Shown here: positions 47,661 through 57,080 of the stretch, piece after piece
Layout: every line of letters starts with the position of its first letter
Numbering within the stretch: position 1 is the stretch's first letter
DNA from: Virgibacillus proomii
GTDB lineage: Bacteria; Bacillota; Bacilli; Bacillales; Amphibacillaceae
DNA length: 64,000 nt
Reading direction: 5' to 3'
Assembly: GCF_018916875.1 (NCBI RefSeq)
Contig: NZ_JAHLNO010000029.1
Span: 57,945-121,944, forward strand
Notes under the pieces: generated by a model
Database searches by the model: none
Seen by the model: the letters and a program-made list of their open reading frames with translations, nothing else
Told to the model about the DNA's origin: nothing
Program-made: the position numbers and the translations under genes

Positions 47661-47840
47661 TATTTAGAGTTTATTGTACTCTTATATTTAGGACTTATTT
47701 TCCTTAAGTCATGGACGAAATAGTGAATATAACGCAATGTATGGTTGTTTTTTCAAAGTTTATGAATTCAAAGTAGCATATATTATGAAAAACTAAAAAA
47801 GACCAGAAGAAATCAAAATTACTTGAATCATGATGATATG

Positions 47841-47975
47841 CTCCCTTCTAAGTAGACAGCTAAAATATAAAATCTGCTACTTGGAGGGAGTAATTTTATG
47901 TCAAGAATGGTCATACTACTGAATTTAAACAGATGTATTGGATACATAGGAAAATAAAAGATATAGCTTAAGAGT
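47841..47975 (+). mobile_element. IS3-family terminal fragment with OrfA scrap
   Basis: TCCCTTCTAAGTAGACAG near 47843 looks like an IS3 left end and recurs in inverted, imperfect form at CTGCTACTTGGAGGGA (47876-47891). A frame then codes KNGHTTEFKQMYWIHRKIKD, the start of an IS3/IS150 OrfA. The rest is absent. Confidence 0.55.
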
Positions 47976-48009
47976 TCACCTGAATCCGTGACAAAGAATT
48001 ACCTGAACT

Positions 48010-48900
48010 TAACCCCAACTACCTGTTATATTAAGAATATCAGCCAAATCGTGCTGAAATCTTATTCACCCGGTAGGCGTCGATTTGAAATTTATTCTCG
48101 AAAACTCTGATGATACCCTTTCGACTCACTCCGATTTAGGGTTGATTGGGCTATTACTTTCTAAAACAAAACTTTCTTAACGCTTTTCTAAGCTGAAAAC
48201 TCCCGGTAGAAAGACTACTCCATCGTTTTCGAATGACAGTGTTGACAATTTAGCCGTTTGTCTCGATCGGGAAACGGATTTTATCATCAAACGGAATCCT
48301 CACGTGAGCGTGTATAAACTTGGTTAGCGATTGTGGAACAACAAGGCACCTCGATTCCGGCTCGAGAAGGAAAACGCGTGTTTTATGGTTCTGTCGAAGT
48401 TACTCCAAAAGGAATGGATAAAAAAGTTCGTCAAGTGTACAAGGTCGCCTGAGCTACTATCCATGCAGATGGTCAGGTCCTTCTTATCCCAGACATTCAA
48501 TTTGAAAGTTATTGGACGACATTAACGTTGATCCAGAAGAGGTGTTCAGGTTGTACCACAATCATGGGACGAGCGAACAACTCCATAGCGAGTTGAAAAC
48601 CGACCTTGATTTAGAGCGACTCCATCCGGTAAGTTTAAAACGAATGACTTGATTCTCCACTTAGGATGTTTGACGTATAACTTACTTCGTCTGATTGACA
48701 AGAAACCTTGAAGTCGGATGACAACCGTTGAAGAAAAAGGTTTTTAGACGACGAGTGAAACCGTCATTCAAAATCTAATTACATTGGCAACGAAAATGGT
48801 ATGGCATTCCAGGAGGTTGTACTTGAAGTTCGGAAATCACAGCCCTCCCTTCCCTGCTTTTAAACGTTTATATGCTTCTTTTTCCACATAGAACAGTAAT
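48010..48900 (+). mobile_element. Decayed IS1380-family transposase
   Basis: Broken frames along the plus strand give NDSVDNLAVCLDRETDFIIK, REGKRVFYGSVEVTPKGMDK, DGQVLLIPDIQFESYWTT, LYHNHGTSEQLHSELKTDLD and RLYLKFGNHSPPFPAFKRLY in the right order for an IS1380 DDE transposase. Several frameshifts and stops. 48900-49080 is probably its 3' flank; no gene from there to 49387. Confidence 0.75.
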
Positions 48901-49338
48901 TTAATAGTTCAAAAGACCCAGTGGATAGTCCGATTAACAGCAGGCTTATTTGGCGATAAAAAAATTAACGAATGAACCCGATGAAGAACAAATCAATTCA
49001 AAGCTCACCTGATTTGGCTTATGGAAGTTTTATTACGGATTAAGGGTTCAGTTAACGACCTTCTGTAAAAAGTCAAAGCCTAAAAAAGGTGGCACTGTTA
49101 TATTTAACTAAGAAGATGAAAAATACGATACGAGAAGAGTTGATATACAGAAAACAAATGAACCAGCTTGCTTATTATTTGTCTGCTTTCAGAACCAAAT
49201 TCAAAAAATAATGGCAGCAGCGCATCTTTTAGTCACAGATTCAGGAATATTTGGAAATCATGTATTAATGTACAACAAATTTTCATAAATGTCCCTTAAT
49301 AAATTTCCGCATTCATAGTCATTCCTTAGAAGTTCTAG

Positions 49339-49344
49339 TATAAT
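49339..49344 (+). promoter_or_regulatory. Probable -10 of the Ycf46-like operon
   Basis: TATAAT 44 nt before the AAA ATPase start, with a weak -35 (TAGTCA, 49316-49321) 17 nt upstream. AACAGGGTGAT is the ribosome site. No operator-like palindrome is seen. Confidence 0.5.
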
Positions 49345-49387
49345 AAAATGTAAAAAGAGTTTTATAGAATAACAGGGTGATAAAAAA

Positions 49388-51031
49388 ATGGAGAAAAAAC
49401 AAGTTCGGGAGCAGTTAATGGCCAATCTGTTTAAAGCACGTTTTCCTTTTCTTTACATATCTACATGGGAAGAAGAAAGGGTGCTTTCACTCATATACTC
49501 GATTGCATCTAATCAGGAATTAATTAAAACGTCAAGAAAAGTTATTACGTGGAAAATTACTACTGGGATCGAAGAAGCGGGTGTAAAAGTAAAAGGAGAT
49601 ACAAAATCGGCGCTTAAAGCTTTGGAATTCGTTGAAAATTATCAAGAACCGGCTATTTTTGTGCTGCATGATTTCCATATTTATTTTGGAGATGAAGGAC
49701 GTACTCCAGACCACCAGATTATTCGTAAATTAAGGGATATTAGCCTGAGTTTGAAACGCAGCCCTAATCCCAAAAACGTTGTATTTCTTTCTCCCATATT
49801 AAGACTTCCGCATGATCTCGAGAAAGATATTACTATCGTTGATTTTGACTTGCCCAGTTTTAACGAAATCAAGCAAATTTTGGATGACCTCATTCAAGTT
49901 AATAAGCAAACTGGACGAATTGAAATTAAACTGACGGAAGAGGAAAAAGAAAAACTTGTAAAAGCAGCACAGGGACTTACGTTGTCTGAAGCAGAAAATG
50001 CTTTTGCACGGGCAATGGTAGAAGATGGACGACTTTCTATTCATGATGTAGAAGTCATTTTAGAAGAAAAGGAACAAATCATCAAAAAGACGAAGATACT
50101 TGAATTTGTCAATAGCGGTTTGAATATGGATGATATTGGCGGATTAGAAAATTTAAAACGATGGCTGCGTAAAAGGAACAAGTCCTGGTTGGAGTCTGCC
50201 CAAAAATATGGTTTACCAGCTCCAAAAGGTGTGCTCATAACAGGGGTACCTGGATGTGGAAAAAGCTTGATCAGCAAGGCGATCAGCGCAATGTGGCAAC
50301 TTCCTTTACTGCGCCTAGACATTGGAAAAGTTTTTAGCGGAATAGTGGGAAGTAGTGAAGAGAATATGAGAAAAGCGATTCAAACGGCAGAAGCCATTGC
50401 TCCTTCCATTTTATGGATTGATGAAATTGAAAAAGGATTTAGCGGAATGAATTCATCTGGTGACGGTGGGACAGCTAGCCGTATCTTTGGTCAATTCTTA
50501 ACTTGGATGCAGGAAAAGGAAAAACCGGTTTTCGTCATCGCGACAGCTAATAACATTTCTGGTCTGCCTACGGAATTGCTTCGAAAAGGAAGATTTGATG
50601 AAATATTTTTTGTTGACTTGCCGACACATCGGGAGCGAGTAGAAATTTTCAGAGTGCATTTAAAGAAAAGATTAAAGGATCCGAACGTTGCCAGAGACTT
50701 TCAAATAAATAATAACAATTTACATCATCTTGCTGGATTGACAGAAGGATTTGTCGGGGCTGAGATTGAACAAGTAGTTATAAATGGATTGTTTGAAGCA
50801 TTTTACGAAGAAAGAAGTGTTACACTTCTTGATTTCGAAAAGATATGCAAACAGTTTATCCCGCTGTCAGTGACCCAAGCTGAACAAATTAAGGGAATAC
50901 GTGATTGGGCCAATGTTAGAGCCGTAGCTGCAACCCCACGTGAAGACCGAGAGGAATATTCAGAAAGTGTTGAGGCAGAAGGCATCAGTGATATTATGGC
51001 ATCACGCGGTGGAAGGACGATCGACTTTTAA
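49388..51031 (+). CDS. Ycf46-like AAA+ ATPase
   Basis: 547 residues. The N-terminal domain (about 1-240) includes a degenerate ATPase-like core ([24 protein letters not shown]), as in the chloroplast/cyanobacterial Ycf46 family. The active AAA+ domain follows: GVPGCGKS (286-293), Walker [10 protein letters not shown] (341-349), sensor ATANN (385-389), Arg finger region LLRKGRFDE (398-406), and GAEIEQ sensor-2 helix near 457-462. The last residues are GGRTIDF, shared in form with the HhH protein. First gene of a five-gene operon. Confidence 0.88.
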   Translation: MEKKQVREQLMANLFKARFPFLYISTWEEERVLSLIYSIASNQELIKTSRKVITWKITTGIEEAGVKVKGDTKSALKALEFVENYQEPAIFVLHDFHIYFGDEGRTPDHQIIRKLRDISLSLKRSPNPKNVVFLSPILRLPHDLEKDITIVDFDLPSFNEIKQILDDLIQVNKQTGRIEIKLTEEEKEKLVKAAQGLTLSEAENAFARAMVEDGRLSIHDVEVILEEKEQIIKKTKILEFVNSGLNMDDIGGLENLKRWLRKRNKSWLESAQKYGLPAPKGVLITGVPGCGKSLISKAISAMWQLPLLRLDIGKVFSGIVGSSEENMRKAIQTAEAIAPSILWIDEIEKGFSGMNSSGDGGTASRIFGQFLTWMQEKEKPVFVIATANNISGLPTELLRKGRFDEIFFVDLPTHRERVEIFRVHLKKRLKDPNVARDFQINNNNLHHLAGLTEGFVGAEIEQVVINGLFEAFYEERSVTLLDFEKICKQFIPLSVTQAEQIKGIRDWANVRAVAATPREDREEYSESVEAEGISDIMASRGGRTIDF

Positions 51032-51057
51032 TTTTGTTGAAAGGTGGTAAATGAACA

Positions 51058-51495
51058 TTGAGTATTGAACTAGTACTGATTCCAATAGGAATTGCGCTGA
51101 CACATGCAGCGGGCTCGTTAATGGAGAAAAAAAGCGGACATACATATAGCATCCAAACCGTCATGAAGAGACGGCACTTGCTACAAAAAGCATTGGCACA
51201 ATATGGCTGTAGCGTTTATGAGCTCAATGAACAAAATTGTCAAACAAAATTAGGAGATATTAAAATCTTTTTTCAACAAAATGACAGGGGAATGTTTGAA
51301 GCGTTATTTGATGAAAGTGTAGAAAAGGAACATGCATTGGAATTTATTGAAAACCTGCATGCAGAATATAAGTATTTAATTCAGCAAGAAACGTACCAGA
51401 AGCTGGTGCAACGGGCTGAGGAAAAAGGTTTGAAATTGGAATCGGAAGAAATTCAGCAGGATCGTTCTATTTTATTAACTTTTCATGTAAATTAA
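51058..51495 (+). CDS. DUF1257 (Ycf35-like) protein
   Basis: 145 residues from TTG 51058 with AAGGTGG about 10 nt upstream. It resembles DUF1257/Ycf35 in its TYSIQTVMKRRHLLQKALAQ segment, GDIKIFFQQNDRGMFEALFD, and the KLVQRAEEKGLKLESEE tail. The hydrophobic N-terminus (IELVLIPIGIALTHAAGSLM) is not a clear signal peptide. Ycf35 and Ycf46 are encoded in some plastid genomes; function unknown. Follows the AAA gene by 26 nt. Confidence 0.75.
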   Translation: MSIELVLIPIGIALTHAAGSLMEKKSGHTYSIQTVMKRRHLLQKALAQYGCSVYELNEQNCQTKLGDIKIFFQQNDRGMFEALFDESVEKEHALEFIENLHAEYKYLIQQETYQKLVQRAEEKGLKLESEEIQQDRSILLTFHVN

Positions 51496-51517
51496 AGTTA
51501 TTAGCAGGTGAGAAAAT

Positions 51518-51733
51518 TTGATTGATAAAAAAATAAAAATTAAAATTACAGATGACTGCCAGATTTTTGCCAAAACGATGGGTATTAAGGGACAAGATTG
51601 TTTGGAGTATATCGAATTGCTTGAACAACTGCTTGATGCTAAAACAGTGGATTCTAATTATACGGAAGAATATTATCAAACGGAGATACAGTCGTTTCGC
51701 CAAAATAAACAGTTTTTAAAGGAAGGGGATTAG
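51518..51733 (+). CDS. DUF2997 small protein
   Basis: 71 residues from TTG 51518, with AGGTGAG 5 nt upstream. N-terminal beta-strand KKIKIKITDD followed by GIKGQDCLEYIELLEQLL, the DUF2997 pattern. DUF2997 genes commonly stand beside DUF1257. No catalytic motif; probably a small partner of the DUF1257 or AAA protein. Confidence 0.75.
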   Translation: MIDKKIKIKITDDCQIFAKTMGIKGQDCLEYIELLEQLLDAKTVDSNYTEEYYQTEIQSFRQNKQFLKEGD

Positions 51734-51736
51734 TAA

Positions 51737-52432
51737 ATGGCCATTACCAGCAAGGGCAAAGGATGGGAGTTGAGGAACTCTATTTGGATGCTTTGGGCCA
51801 TCCTGACCTTAGGCTTCTTTAATTATATTTCTTTTTATTATATTTCCTTTCGAGTGAAACAGAGGAAATGGTTATTCGCTGCTCTAGTATATTCATTGAT
51901 ATTTATCACGTGGACAATTATCACAGAAATTTATCCGGAAAAACATTGGATGACAGATGTAGCGTTTTCTGTTTTTCTGCTGGGTTGGATTGTTTCGATC
52001 GTTCATGTATTTAAGATAAGGAAGGAGTATTTACTAAGATTGGAAGTCAAGATAGCAAGCGGTCAAAGGGAAATTCAATCGCTAAGGGAACAGATAAGGC
52101 GAGAGTATGGAGGCACTGTCGAAGCTGCTTCCAAAGTAGCGCCTGTTCAACAAGAAGTTAAGGAAAAGCCGAAAGATACGGTTAAAATGATTGATATTAA
52201 TACTGCTTCTGAAGATGAAGTCGCAGAAGTTCCGGGAATTGGTGCTTTGTTCGCTAAAAAAGTAATTGAAGTAAGAAAAAGGGAAGACGGTTTTACGTCG
52301 TTTGAACATTTTGTACAGACTCTCTCCATTAAACCACATTTGGCGGAGAAGATGAGACCTTTTCTTGTTTTTCCTGAAAAGCCGGCAACAAGCTCTTTAA
52401 AAAAATCAGAGGGGAGAATTGTGGACTTCTAA
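51737..52432 (+). CDS. Membrane protein with cytoplasmic helix-hairpin-helix domain
   Basis: 231 residues. Three TM helices at about 16-38, 46-64 and 73-92, a charged helix/coiled coil (about 98-122), a Pro/Lys linker, then a ComEA-like HhH pair: DINTASEDEVAEVPGIGALF and HFVQTLSIKPHLAEKMRPFL (about 150-205). The C-terminus is EGRIVDF, like the AAA protein's GGRTIDF. HhH domains usually bind DNA, though ComEA-type modules can also mediate protein contacts. Its TAA overlaps the next ATG. Confidence 0.85.
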   Translation: MAITSKGKGWELRNSIWMLWAILTLGFFNYISFYYISFRVKQRKWLFAALVYSLIFITWTIITEIYPEKHWMTDVAFSVFLLGWIVSIVHVFKIRKEYLLRLEVKIASGQREIQSLREQIRREYGGTVEAASKVAPVQQEVKEKPKDTVKMIDINTASEDEVAEVPGIGALFAKKVIEVRKREDGFTSFEHFVQTLSIKPHLAEKMRPFLVFPEKPATSSLKKSEGRIVDF

Positions 52433-53052
52433 TGAAACTCGTTATTCATCGTTATTTGCCTTGTACAACTGTTGAAGGTCCGGGAAGAAGATTTTGCCTT
52501 TGGGTACAGGGGTGTTCTATTCGCTGTGAAGGTTGCGGAGTGCCCTGGACATGGTCAAAGCAGAATGGAAAAACAGTCACGGTTGAAGAGCTTTTTAGGG
52601 AAATTGAAAAAAGCAGGAAAGAGAATGATATAGAAGGTGTAACATTTCTTGGTGGCGAACCTTTTGACCAGGCGGAGGCTCTTGGAAAGCTTGCTGCAAT
52701 GGTAAAGAAAGTAGGTTTGACAGTCATGACATTTTCCGGTTATCTGTATGAGGAGTTGAAGAATAGAACAAAAGCTTGTGATTTGCTTGCATACACAGAC
52801 TTATTGATAGATGGGCCGTTCGAAAAAGAGAAGCTTGATTTAAGTCGACCATGGGTTGGTTCTTTCAACCAGCGGTTTCACTTTTTAACGTCTGCTTACA
52901 AGTACTTGGAAAACGAGCTTGTTGGTATGGGTAATAAAATCGAAATTCGAATCTCAAAAAATGGACTTGTTTCAGTCAACGGCATGGCAACGCAGGAAAC
53001 ATTAAATGAACTCTTTGATGTGAGTGAGTTTAAAAAAATTAAAAGGATATAA
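52432..53052 (+). CDS. Small radical-SAM (4Fe-4S) protein, NrdG-like
   Basis: 206 residues. The radical-SAM CX3CX2C motif is QGCSIRCEGC (Cys28, Cys32, Cys35), followed by VTFLGGEPFDQAEAL for SAM binding. Size and fold match the NrdG/4Fe-4S single-cluster group, whose best-known members activate glycyl-radical enzymes. No glycyl-radical enzyme is nearby, so the target is unknown. Translationally coupled to the HhH gene, which places it in the operon. Confidence 0.85.
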   Translation: MKLVIHRYLPCTTVEGPGRRFCLWVQGCSIRCEGCGVPWTWSKQNGKTVTVEELFREIEKSRKENDIEGVTFLGGEPFDQAEALGKLAAMVKKVGLTVMTFSGYLYEELKNRTKACDLLAYTDLLIDGPFEKEKLDLSRPWVGSFNQRFHFLTSAYKYLENELVGMGNKIEIRISKNGLVSVNGMATQETLNELFDVSEFKKIKRI

Positions 53053-53129
53053 AGAGGTTGCCCAAAAGGGTGCGGCATTCATCCGCAGTTATTTGTTCAT
53101 ATTTTCTGTGATAAATGGGGGGGGTGTCT

Positions 53130-53159
53130 AGCTGCATTTTCTTTTGAGGCAGCTTTTTT
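53130..53159 (+). terminator. Terminator of the Ycf46-like operon
   Basis: AGCTGC (53130-53135) with GCAGCT (53149-53154), loop rich in T, then TTTTT. 78 nt after the radical-SAM gene. Confidence 0.6.
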
Positions 53160-53214
53160 ATGTTGTACCCCGCTCTTTATAAGGGGATTTTTTACAAGGA
53201 AAATCAAAGGGGAA

Positions 53215-53720
53215 AGATGCTGCTTTTATTAAAGGCGCTTCTGAGTACTTTCCAGGAGTTTAATAAATTTATGTAATTTAAGAAGCCAACAAAGTTGTAG
53301 ATGAAGTGTGTGAAACGAAAGAAAAAGCTGTGCTAAGCTCAAAAACACGCGCTATGTTCGGTTAAAAAATGAAAAAAACTTGACCAAGAAACAAAAGGCT
53401 ATGCTGGATAAACTGAAAGACAGTGAACTGGATACGGCTAAAGCTTATCGTATGCGTTTATGCTTACAAGAAATTCAATACCCTGCACCTATTGCCCCTA
53501 TGGTGCTAGAAGACCGGATTCAATGGGGATTACGTTGTCAATTAGAGTCAATGAAAACTAGCAAAGATGTTAAAAAGACATTTTGATGGTGTAGTGCAGT
53601 GGTTTCAGTCACACTTAAATGAAGGCATTACAGCTTATTCCAAACAGCCAAACGAAAAGCAAGAGGATATCGTTCAAAATAAAAAGAACTGGTATCAGTA
53701 TGGAGCCATGTATCGCTCCC
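53215..53720 (+). mobile_element. ISL3-family transposase fragment (C-terminal half)
   Basis: Frames give AFIKGASEYFPGV with stop, then LTKKQKAMLDKLKDSELDTA, AYRMRLCLQEI, WGLRCQLESMKTS, and in another frame HFDGVVQWFQSHLNEGI. The order and motifs are those of the ISL3 DDE transposase C-terminal half. Stops and shifts make it dead; the N-terminal half is not adjacent. Confidence 0.75.
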
Positions 53721-53874
53721 AACCAAACCCGTTCCCTTGTCCGGTTTTGTTTTTTATAGATTTTTTTAAGCTATAAAATTTCAATTTGTGCTATTTCATC
53801 GTTTTTAGCGAAGAGTCATAGAAAAACAATGATTCCAATGGATATTAATAAAACAGTAGGTTCATTAAACAAAT

Positions 53875-53965
53875 GTATTAGTTCCATGAGGGCTGCTAGC
53901 AGCTACTAGTGTAGCTGGAATAGCAATTACTAACGTTAAAAAACAAATAAAAACCTTTTCATCAT
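53875..53965 (-). pseudogene. Possible frameshifted short secreted peptide gene
   Basis: On the minus strand GAGGGGAG precedes ATG ATG AAA AGG; the frame stops after MMKRFLFVF at TAA in a T-run. If one T is added it continues LTLVIAIPATLVAASSPHGT and NTFV to stop at 53875, a 33-residue signal-peptide-like product. Could be a Phr-type or antimicrobial peptide gene that lost one base; homology not established. Confidence 0.3.
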
Positions 53966-54337
53966 AATTAAAACTCCCCTCACTATTGCTTCAATGGTTA
54001 GTCTTATAAATAAAGTTTTAGAGGGTTGATTAGTTAGAAATCCAGGAATACCCTACACCTTCCTCAACTCATTAAACATTTTTAGTTGCTTAAATTTTGA
54101 ACTAAAACGAATTGTCTATATTTTTAATGTGTACTCATTAATTAATTGTGAGTTCCTTTACTAGTAATCACTCCTCTACTAAAAAAACAGTTTGATCTCC
54201 TTTTTTAATAGTGGTCAGCCTTTGGGCTATTTAAGCTTTTAGAAGTTATATAAAAGGTAAATACCTCATTACTTTAAAGAAACAAAATTGTAAAAATTTT
54301 ATCTACTTCATGCTACTATTATGTGATACAATTAGTT
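53966..54337. other. Intergenic before feo, no gene seen
   Basis: AT-rich. No supported frame or RNA. The upstream part of the feo promoter (TACAAT near 54327) lies at the end. Confidence 0.4.
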
Positions 54338-54356
54338 GAGAATAATTATCATTATT
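54338..54356 (+). promoter_or_regulatory. Fur box upstream of feoA
   Basis: GAGAATAATTATCATTATT matches the 19-bp Fur box consensus at 16 positions. It overlaps the region just after a TACAAT -10 candidate and lies 29 nt before the feoA start, as expected for iron repression. Confidence 0.8.
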
Positions 54357-54384
54357 AATAGTGTTGGTAATAGGAGGATACATC

Positions 54385-54606
54385 ATGAATGTTACTGATT
54401 TACAGCAAGGTAAGAAAGCTACCGTATCAGATATTACAAAATTAAATGATATAGTGAAACAACGTTTAATCGATATGGGTCTCGTTGAAGGTCAAGAAAT
54501 TTGTTTAAAATGTACCATGCCGTTTGGTGGACCTGTCATGGTTGAAGTATGTGGGCAATGTCTCAGTTTGCGTCGTAAAGAAGCATCAAGTATAGAGGTG
54601 AGATGA
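54385..54606 (+). CDS. feoA: Ferrous iron transport protein A
   Basis: 73 residues from ATG 54385, which has AGGAGG 8 nt upstream. SH3-like FeoA pattern: VKQRLIDMGLVEGQEI, TMPFGGPVMVEVCGQCLSLR. A small cytoplasmic partner of FeoB. Stop is 3 nt before feoB. Confidence 0.92.
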   Translation: MNVTDLQQGKKATVSDITKLNDIVKQRLIDMGLVEGQEICLKCTMPFGGPVMVEVCGQCLSLRRKEASSIEVR

Positions 54607-54609
54607 CAC

Positions 54610-56619
54610 ATGTCTCAATTTGCATTATTTGGAAACCCTAATACAGGTAAAACCTCACTTTTTAATCATTTAACAGGTTCCTATGAATATGTAGGAAACT
54701 GGAGTGGTGTAACTATTGAAAAAAAGGTGGGAAAGCTTCGCAACCAAAAAGGTATGTTAGTCGATCTGCCTGGAGTGTACTCCTTAAATCCACTTTCCAA
54801 AGATGAGGAAGTGGTGACAGAATTTTTATTAACAGGGGAATTTGAAAAAATATTGAATATTGTTGATGCTTCCCAGCTAAAACGAAATCTACAGCTAACG
54901 ATTCAATTAATGGAATTTGGCAAGCCTCTTATAGTGGGACTTAATATGGTAGATGTCGCTAAAATGAGAGGGATTAAAATTAATGAAAAAAAGCTAGGAG
55001 ACCATTTAGGTGTCAGTATAGTTCCGATTATAGCTCGAACGGGTAAAGGCTGTGATCTATTAACGAAGGAACTAACGATCCATACAACTAAAGAGTTGCA
55101 GACTCCTATTTTCAAAGTGGACTACGGATTTTTAGAAGAAGTGATTGATCGAATCGGTAAACTTCTTCCAAATGATACTAACTTGAATAAAAGATGGATG
55201 ACTATTCAATATTTAGAAGGTAATAGACGAGTAACATCCTATTTAGATCAGCATATGTCAAATGCAGCCATGCTTGAACAAATGAAGCGGAAAGCAGAAG
55301 AAGAACTTGTAAAGCGCGGGTATTCTTCCTCTATAAGACAATTTATCTATCATATACGAGATCAAAAAATTATTCATATATTGGAACAAGTCACAACGGT
55401 CACTTCGTTAAATAATACGACTACGACTGAATTGATTGATCGTATGGTTACAAACAAATTTCTTGGTCTGCCAATTTTCTTATTTTTTATGTATGTGATG
55501 TTTATGCTGACGTTTGATTGGTTAGGGTCACCGTTGTCCGACTTATTAGATGGCTTTTTCTCTGGTCCGTTAACCACCTGGTTGGAAAATGGATTGAATG
55601 CTATTGGCGCTTCTAGTTTTATTAAGGATCTGGTTCTTAATGGAATTATAGCTGGTGTAGGTGGAGTGCTCGTATTTGTCCCACAAATTTTTATAATGTT
55701 TTTCCTTATCTCTTTTCTAGAGGATTCTGGTTATATGGCTAGGGTTGCAATGGTAATGGACAGGATAATGGAATCCATCGGACTTAACGGGAAAGCTTTT
55801 ATTCCAATGATTATCGGTTTCGGATGTAATGTTCCCGGGATTATGGCAGCACGTACCATTGAACAACCGAAGGAAAGATTGTTAACAATTTTATTAACGC
55901 CTTTAATGTCTTGCTCAGCACGTCTTCCTATATATGCTTTATTCGTTGGCGCTTTCTTTGTGAAACATCGAGCATTAGTGGTCTTTTCCCTATATGTTCT
56001 TGGAATTGTCGTAGCTATGGTAATGGCACGGATATTTTCCTTTCTATTCCTAAAAAAGGAAAAAAGTGTATTCGTTATCGAGTTACCCCCGTACCGCGTT
56101 CCTCAAGCTTTAACATTATGGAGGAGTACATGGGAAAAAGGGAAAGGGTTTATTCGGAAGGCAGGGACGTTTATTTTTGCAGGTTCAGTTTTAATATGGT
56201 TACTGACCTATGCAGGACCGCACGGATTGAATGTTGAAATGGATGATAGCTTTCTTGCTTTGATTGGTGGTGTTTTGGCACCTGTTTTTCAACCATTAGG
56301 ATTCGGAACTTGGCAAGCAGCTGCATCCTTACTAACGGGATTTCTAGCAAAAGAAATAGTTGTGTCTACCATGAACATTATCTATCATGTTCCGGATACA
56401 ACGTCACTTAAAGGCTTATTAAGTACTCAATATTCAGCTCTTTCTGCATTGAGTTTCATGTCATTTGTCCTGTTATACGTTCCATGCTTAGCGACATTAG
56501 CTACAATTAGAAAAGAAACGGCTTCTAAAAAGTGGACCTATATTTCAATTATATATTCCTTGCTCATTGCTTATGTCATTTCCATCGTAATCTATCAAAT
56601 TGGAGGTCTACTCTTTTAA
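54610..56619 (+). CDS. feoB: Ferrous iron transporter FeoB
   Basis: 669 residues. The N-terminal GTPase has G1 GNPNTGKTSLFN, G3 DLPGVYSL, G4 NMVD. Two Gate motifs in the membrane part (GGVLVFVPQIFIMFFLISFL with a Cys-containing GCNVPGIMAAR, and SCSARLPIYALF). C-terminal TMs complete the Fe(II) channel. ACATG start with GAGGTGAG. It is in an operon with feoA and a Cys-rich membrane protein under a Fur box. Confidence 0.95.
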   Translation: MSQFALFGNPNTGKTSLFNHLTGSYEYVGNWSGVTIEKKVGKLRNQKGMLVDLPGVYSLNPLSKDEEVVTEFLLTGEFEKILNIVDASQLKRNLQLTIQLMEFGKPLIVGLNMVDVAKMRGIKINEKKLGDHLGVSIVPIIARTGKGCDLLTKELTIHTTKELQTPIFKVDYGFLEEVIDRIGKLLPNDTNLNKRWMTIQYLEGNRRVTSYLDQHMSNAAMLEQMKRKAEEELVKRGYSSSIRQFIYHIRDQKIIHILEQVTTVTSLNNTTTTELIDRMVTNKFLGLPIFLFFMYVMFMLTFDWLGSPLSDLLDGFFSGPLTTWLENGLNAIGASSFIKDLVLNGIIAGVGGVLVFVPQIFIMFFLISFLEDSGYMARVAMVMDRIMESIGLNGKAFIPMIIGFGCNVPGIMAARTIEQPKERLLTILLTPLMSCSARLPIYALFVGAFFVKHRALVVFSLYVLGIVVAMVMARIFSFLFLKKEKSVFVIELPPYRVPQALTLWRSTWEKGKGFIRKAGTFIFAGSVLIWLLTYAGPHGLNVEMDDSFLALIGGVLAPVFQPLGFGTWQAAASLLTGFLAKEIVVSTMNIIYHVPDTTSLKGLLSTQYSALSALSFMSFVLLYVPCLATLATIRKETASKKWTYISIIYSLLIAYVISIVIYQIGGLLF

Positions 56620-56636
56620 GAAAGGGGACGTGACAC

Positions 56637-56807
56637 ATGATCGTAAATATATTGATTGGTTTAGCTATATTTGGTTATGCGGGCTGGATGATGGTCCGCC
56701 ATATAAAAAAAAGTAAGCAAGGCAAGTGTGCAGCTTGTCCGCTTAACAAGTCCTGTAGCTGTTCTTGCTCCGAACAAGAATCGACCTCTATTACGGGGTT
56801 AAAATAG
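56637..56807 (+). CDS. FeoB-associated Cys-rich membrane protein
   Basis: 56 residues: one TM (about 3-20, VNILIGLAIFGYAGWMMV), basic RHIKKSKQGK, then CAACPLNKSCSCSC with five Cys. This is the small FeoB-associated (FeoC-like) Cys-rich protein. AAGGGGAC ribosome site, 17 nt after feoB. Confidence 0.85.
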   Translation: MIVNILIGLAIFGYAGWMMVRHIKKSKQGKCAACPLNKSCSCSCSEQESTSITGLK

Positions 56808-56904
56808 TTACTAGATATTGACAGTCTTTTTGAAGGTACAGGTTAAAAAGGCATAACAATCCGACATAGGTAATCGAAGTAAGTGCCAAAGTAAACCCAC
56901 GGTG

Positions 56905-56940
56905 AAAAAGCCCCCACCTAATGACAGATGGGGGCTTTTT
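56905..56940 (+). terminator. feo operon terminator
   Basis: AAAAAGCCCCCA...TGGGGGCTTTTT, a perfect 10-12-bp stem with a T-tail. Confidence 0.9.
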
Positions 56941-56999
56941 GACGTTTACGAAATAGAATATATTTAGTTAACCCATGCATTCCAATTAATATATTGACA

Positions 57000-57070
57000 C
57001 TCGATATTATACAAGGGGTATTATTTTGTTACAATATACTAACCATCGATATATCTACAATCGATATGAA
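57000..57070 (+). promoter_or_regulatory. PadR gene promoter with TCGATAT repeats
   Basis: Three copies of TCGATAT (near 57002, 57048 and 57061), the last two being direct repeats ATCGATAT 13 nt apart, flank TTACAATATACT, a likely -10 region (TACAAT). They are candidate operators of the PadR protein. Confidence 0.5.
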
Positions 57071-57080
57071 TGAGGTGATT

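Noticed and set aside
54385..56807. feo operon as part of the mobile island
   Set aside because: Base composition, codon use and Fur box look native; nothing ties it to the decayed elements.
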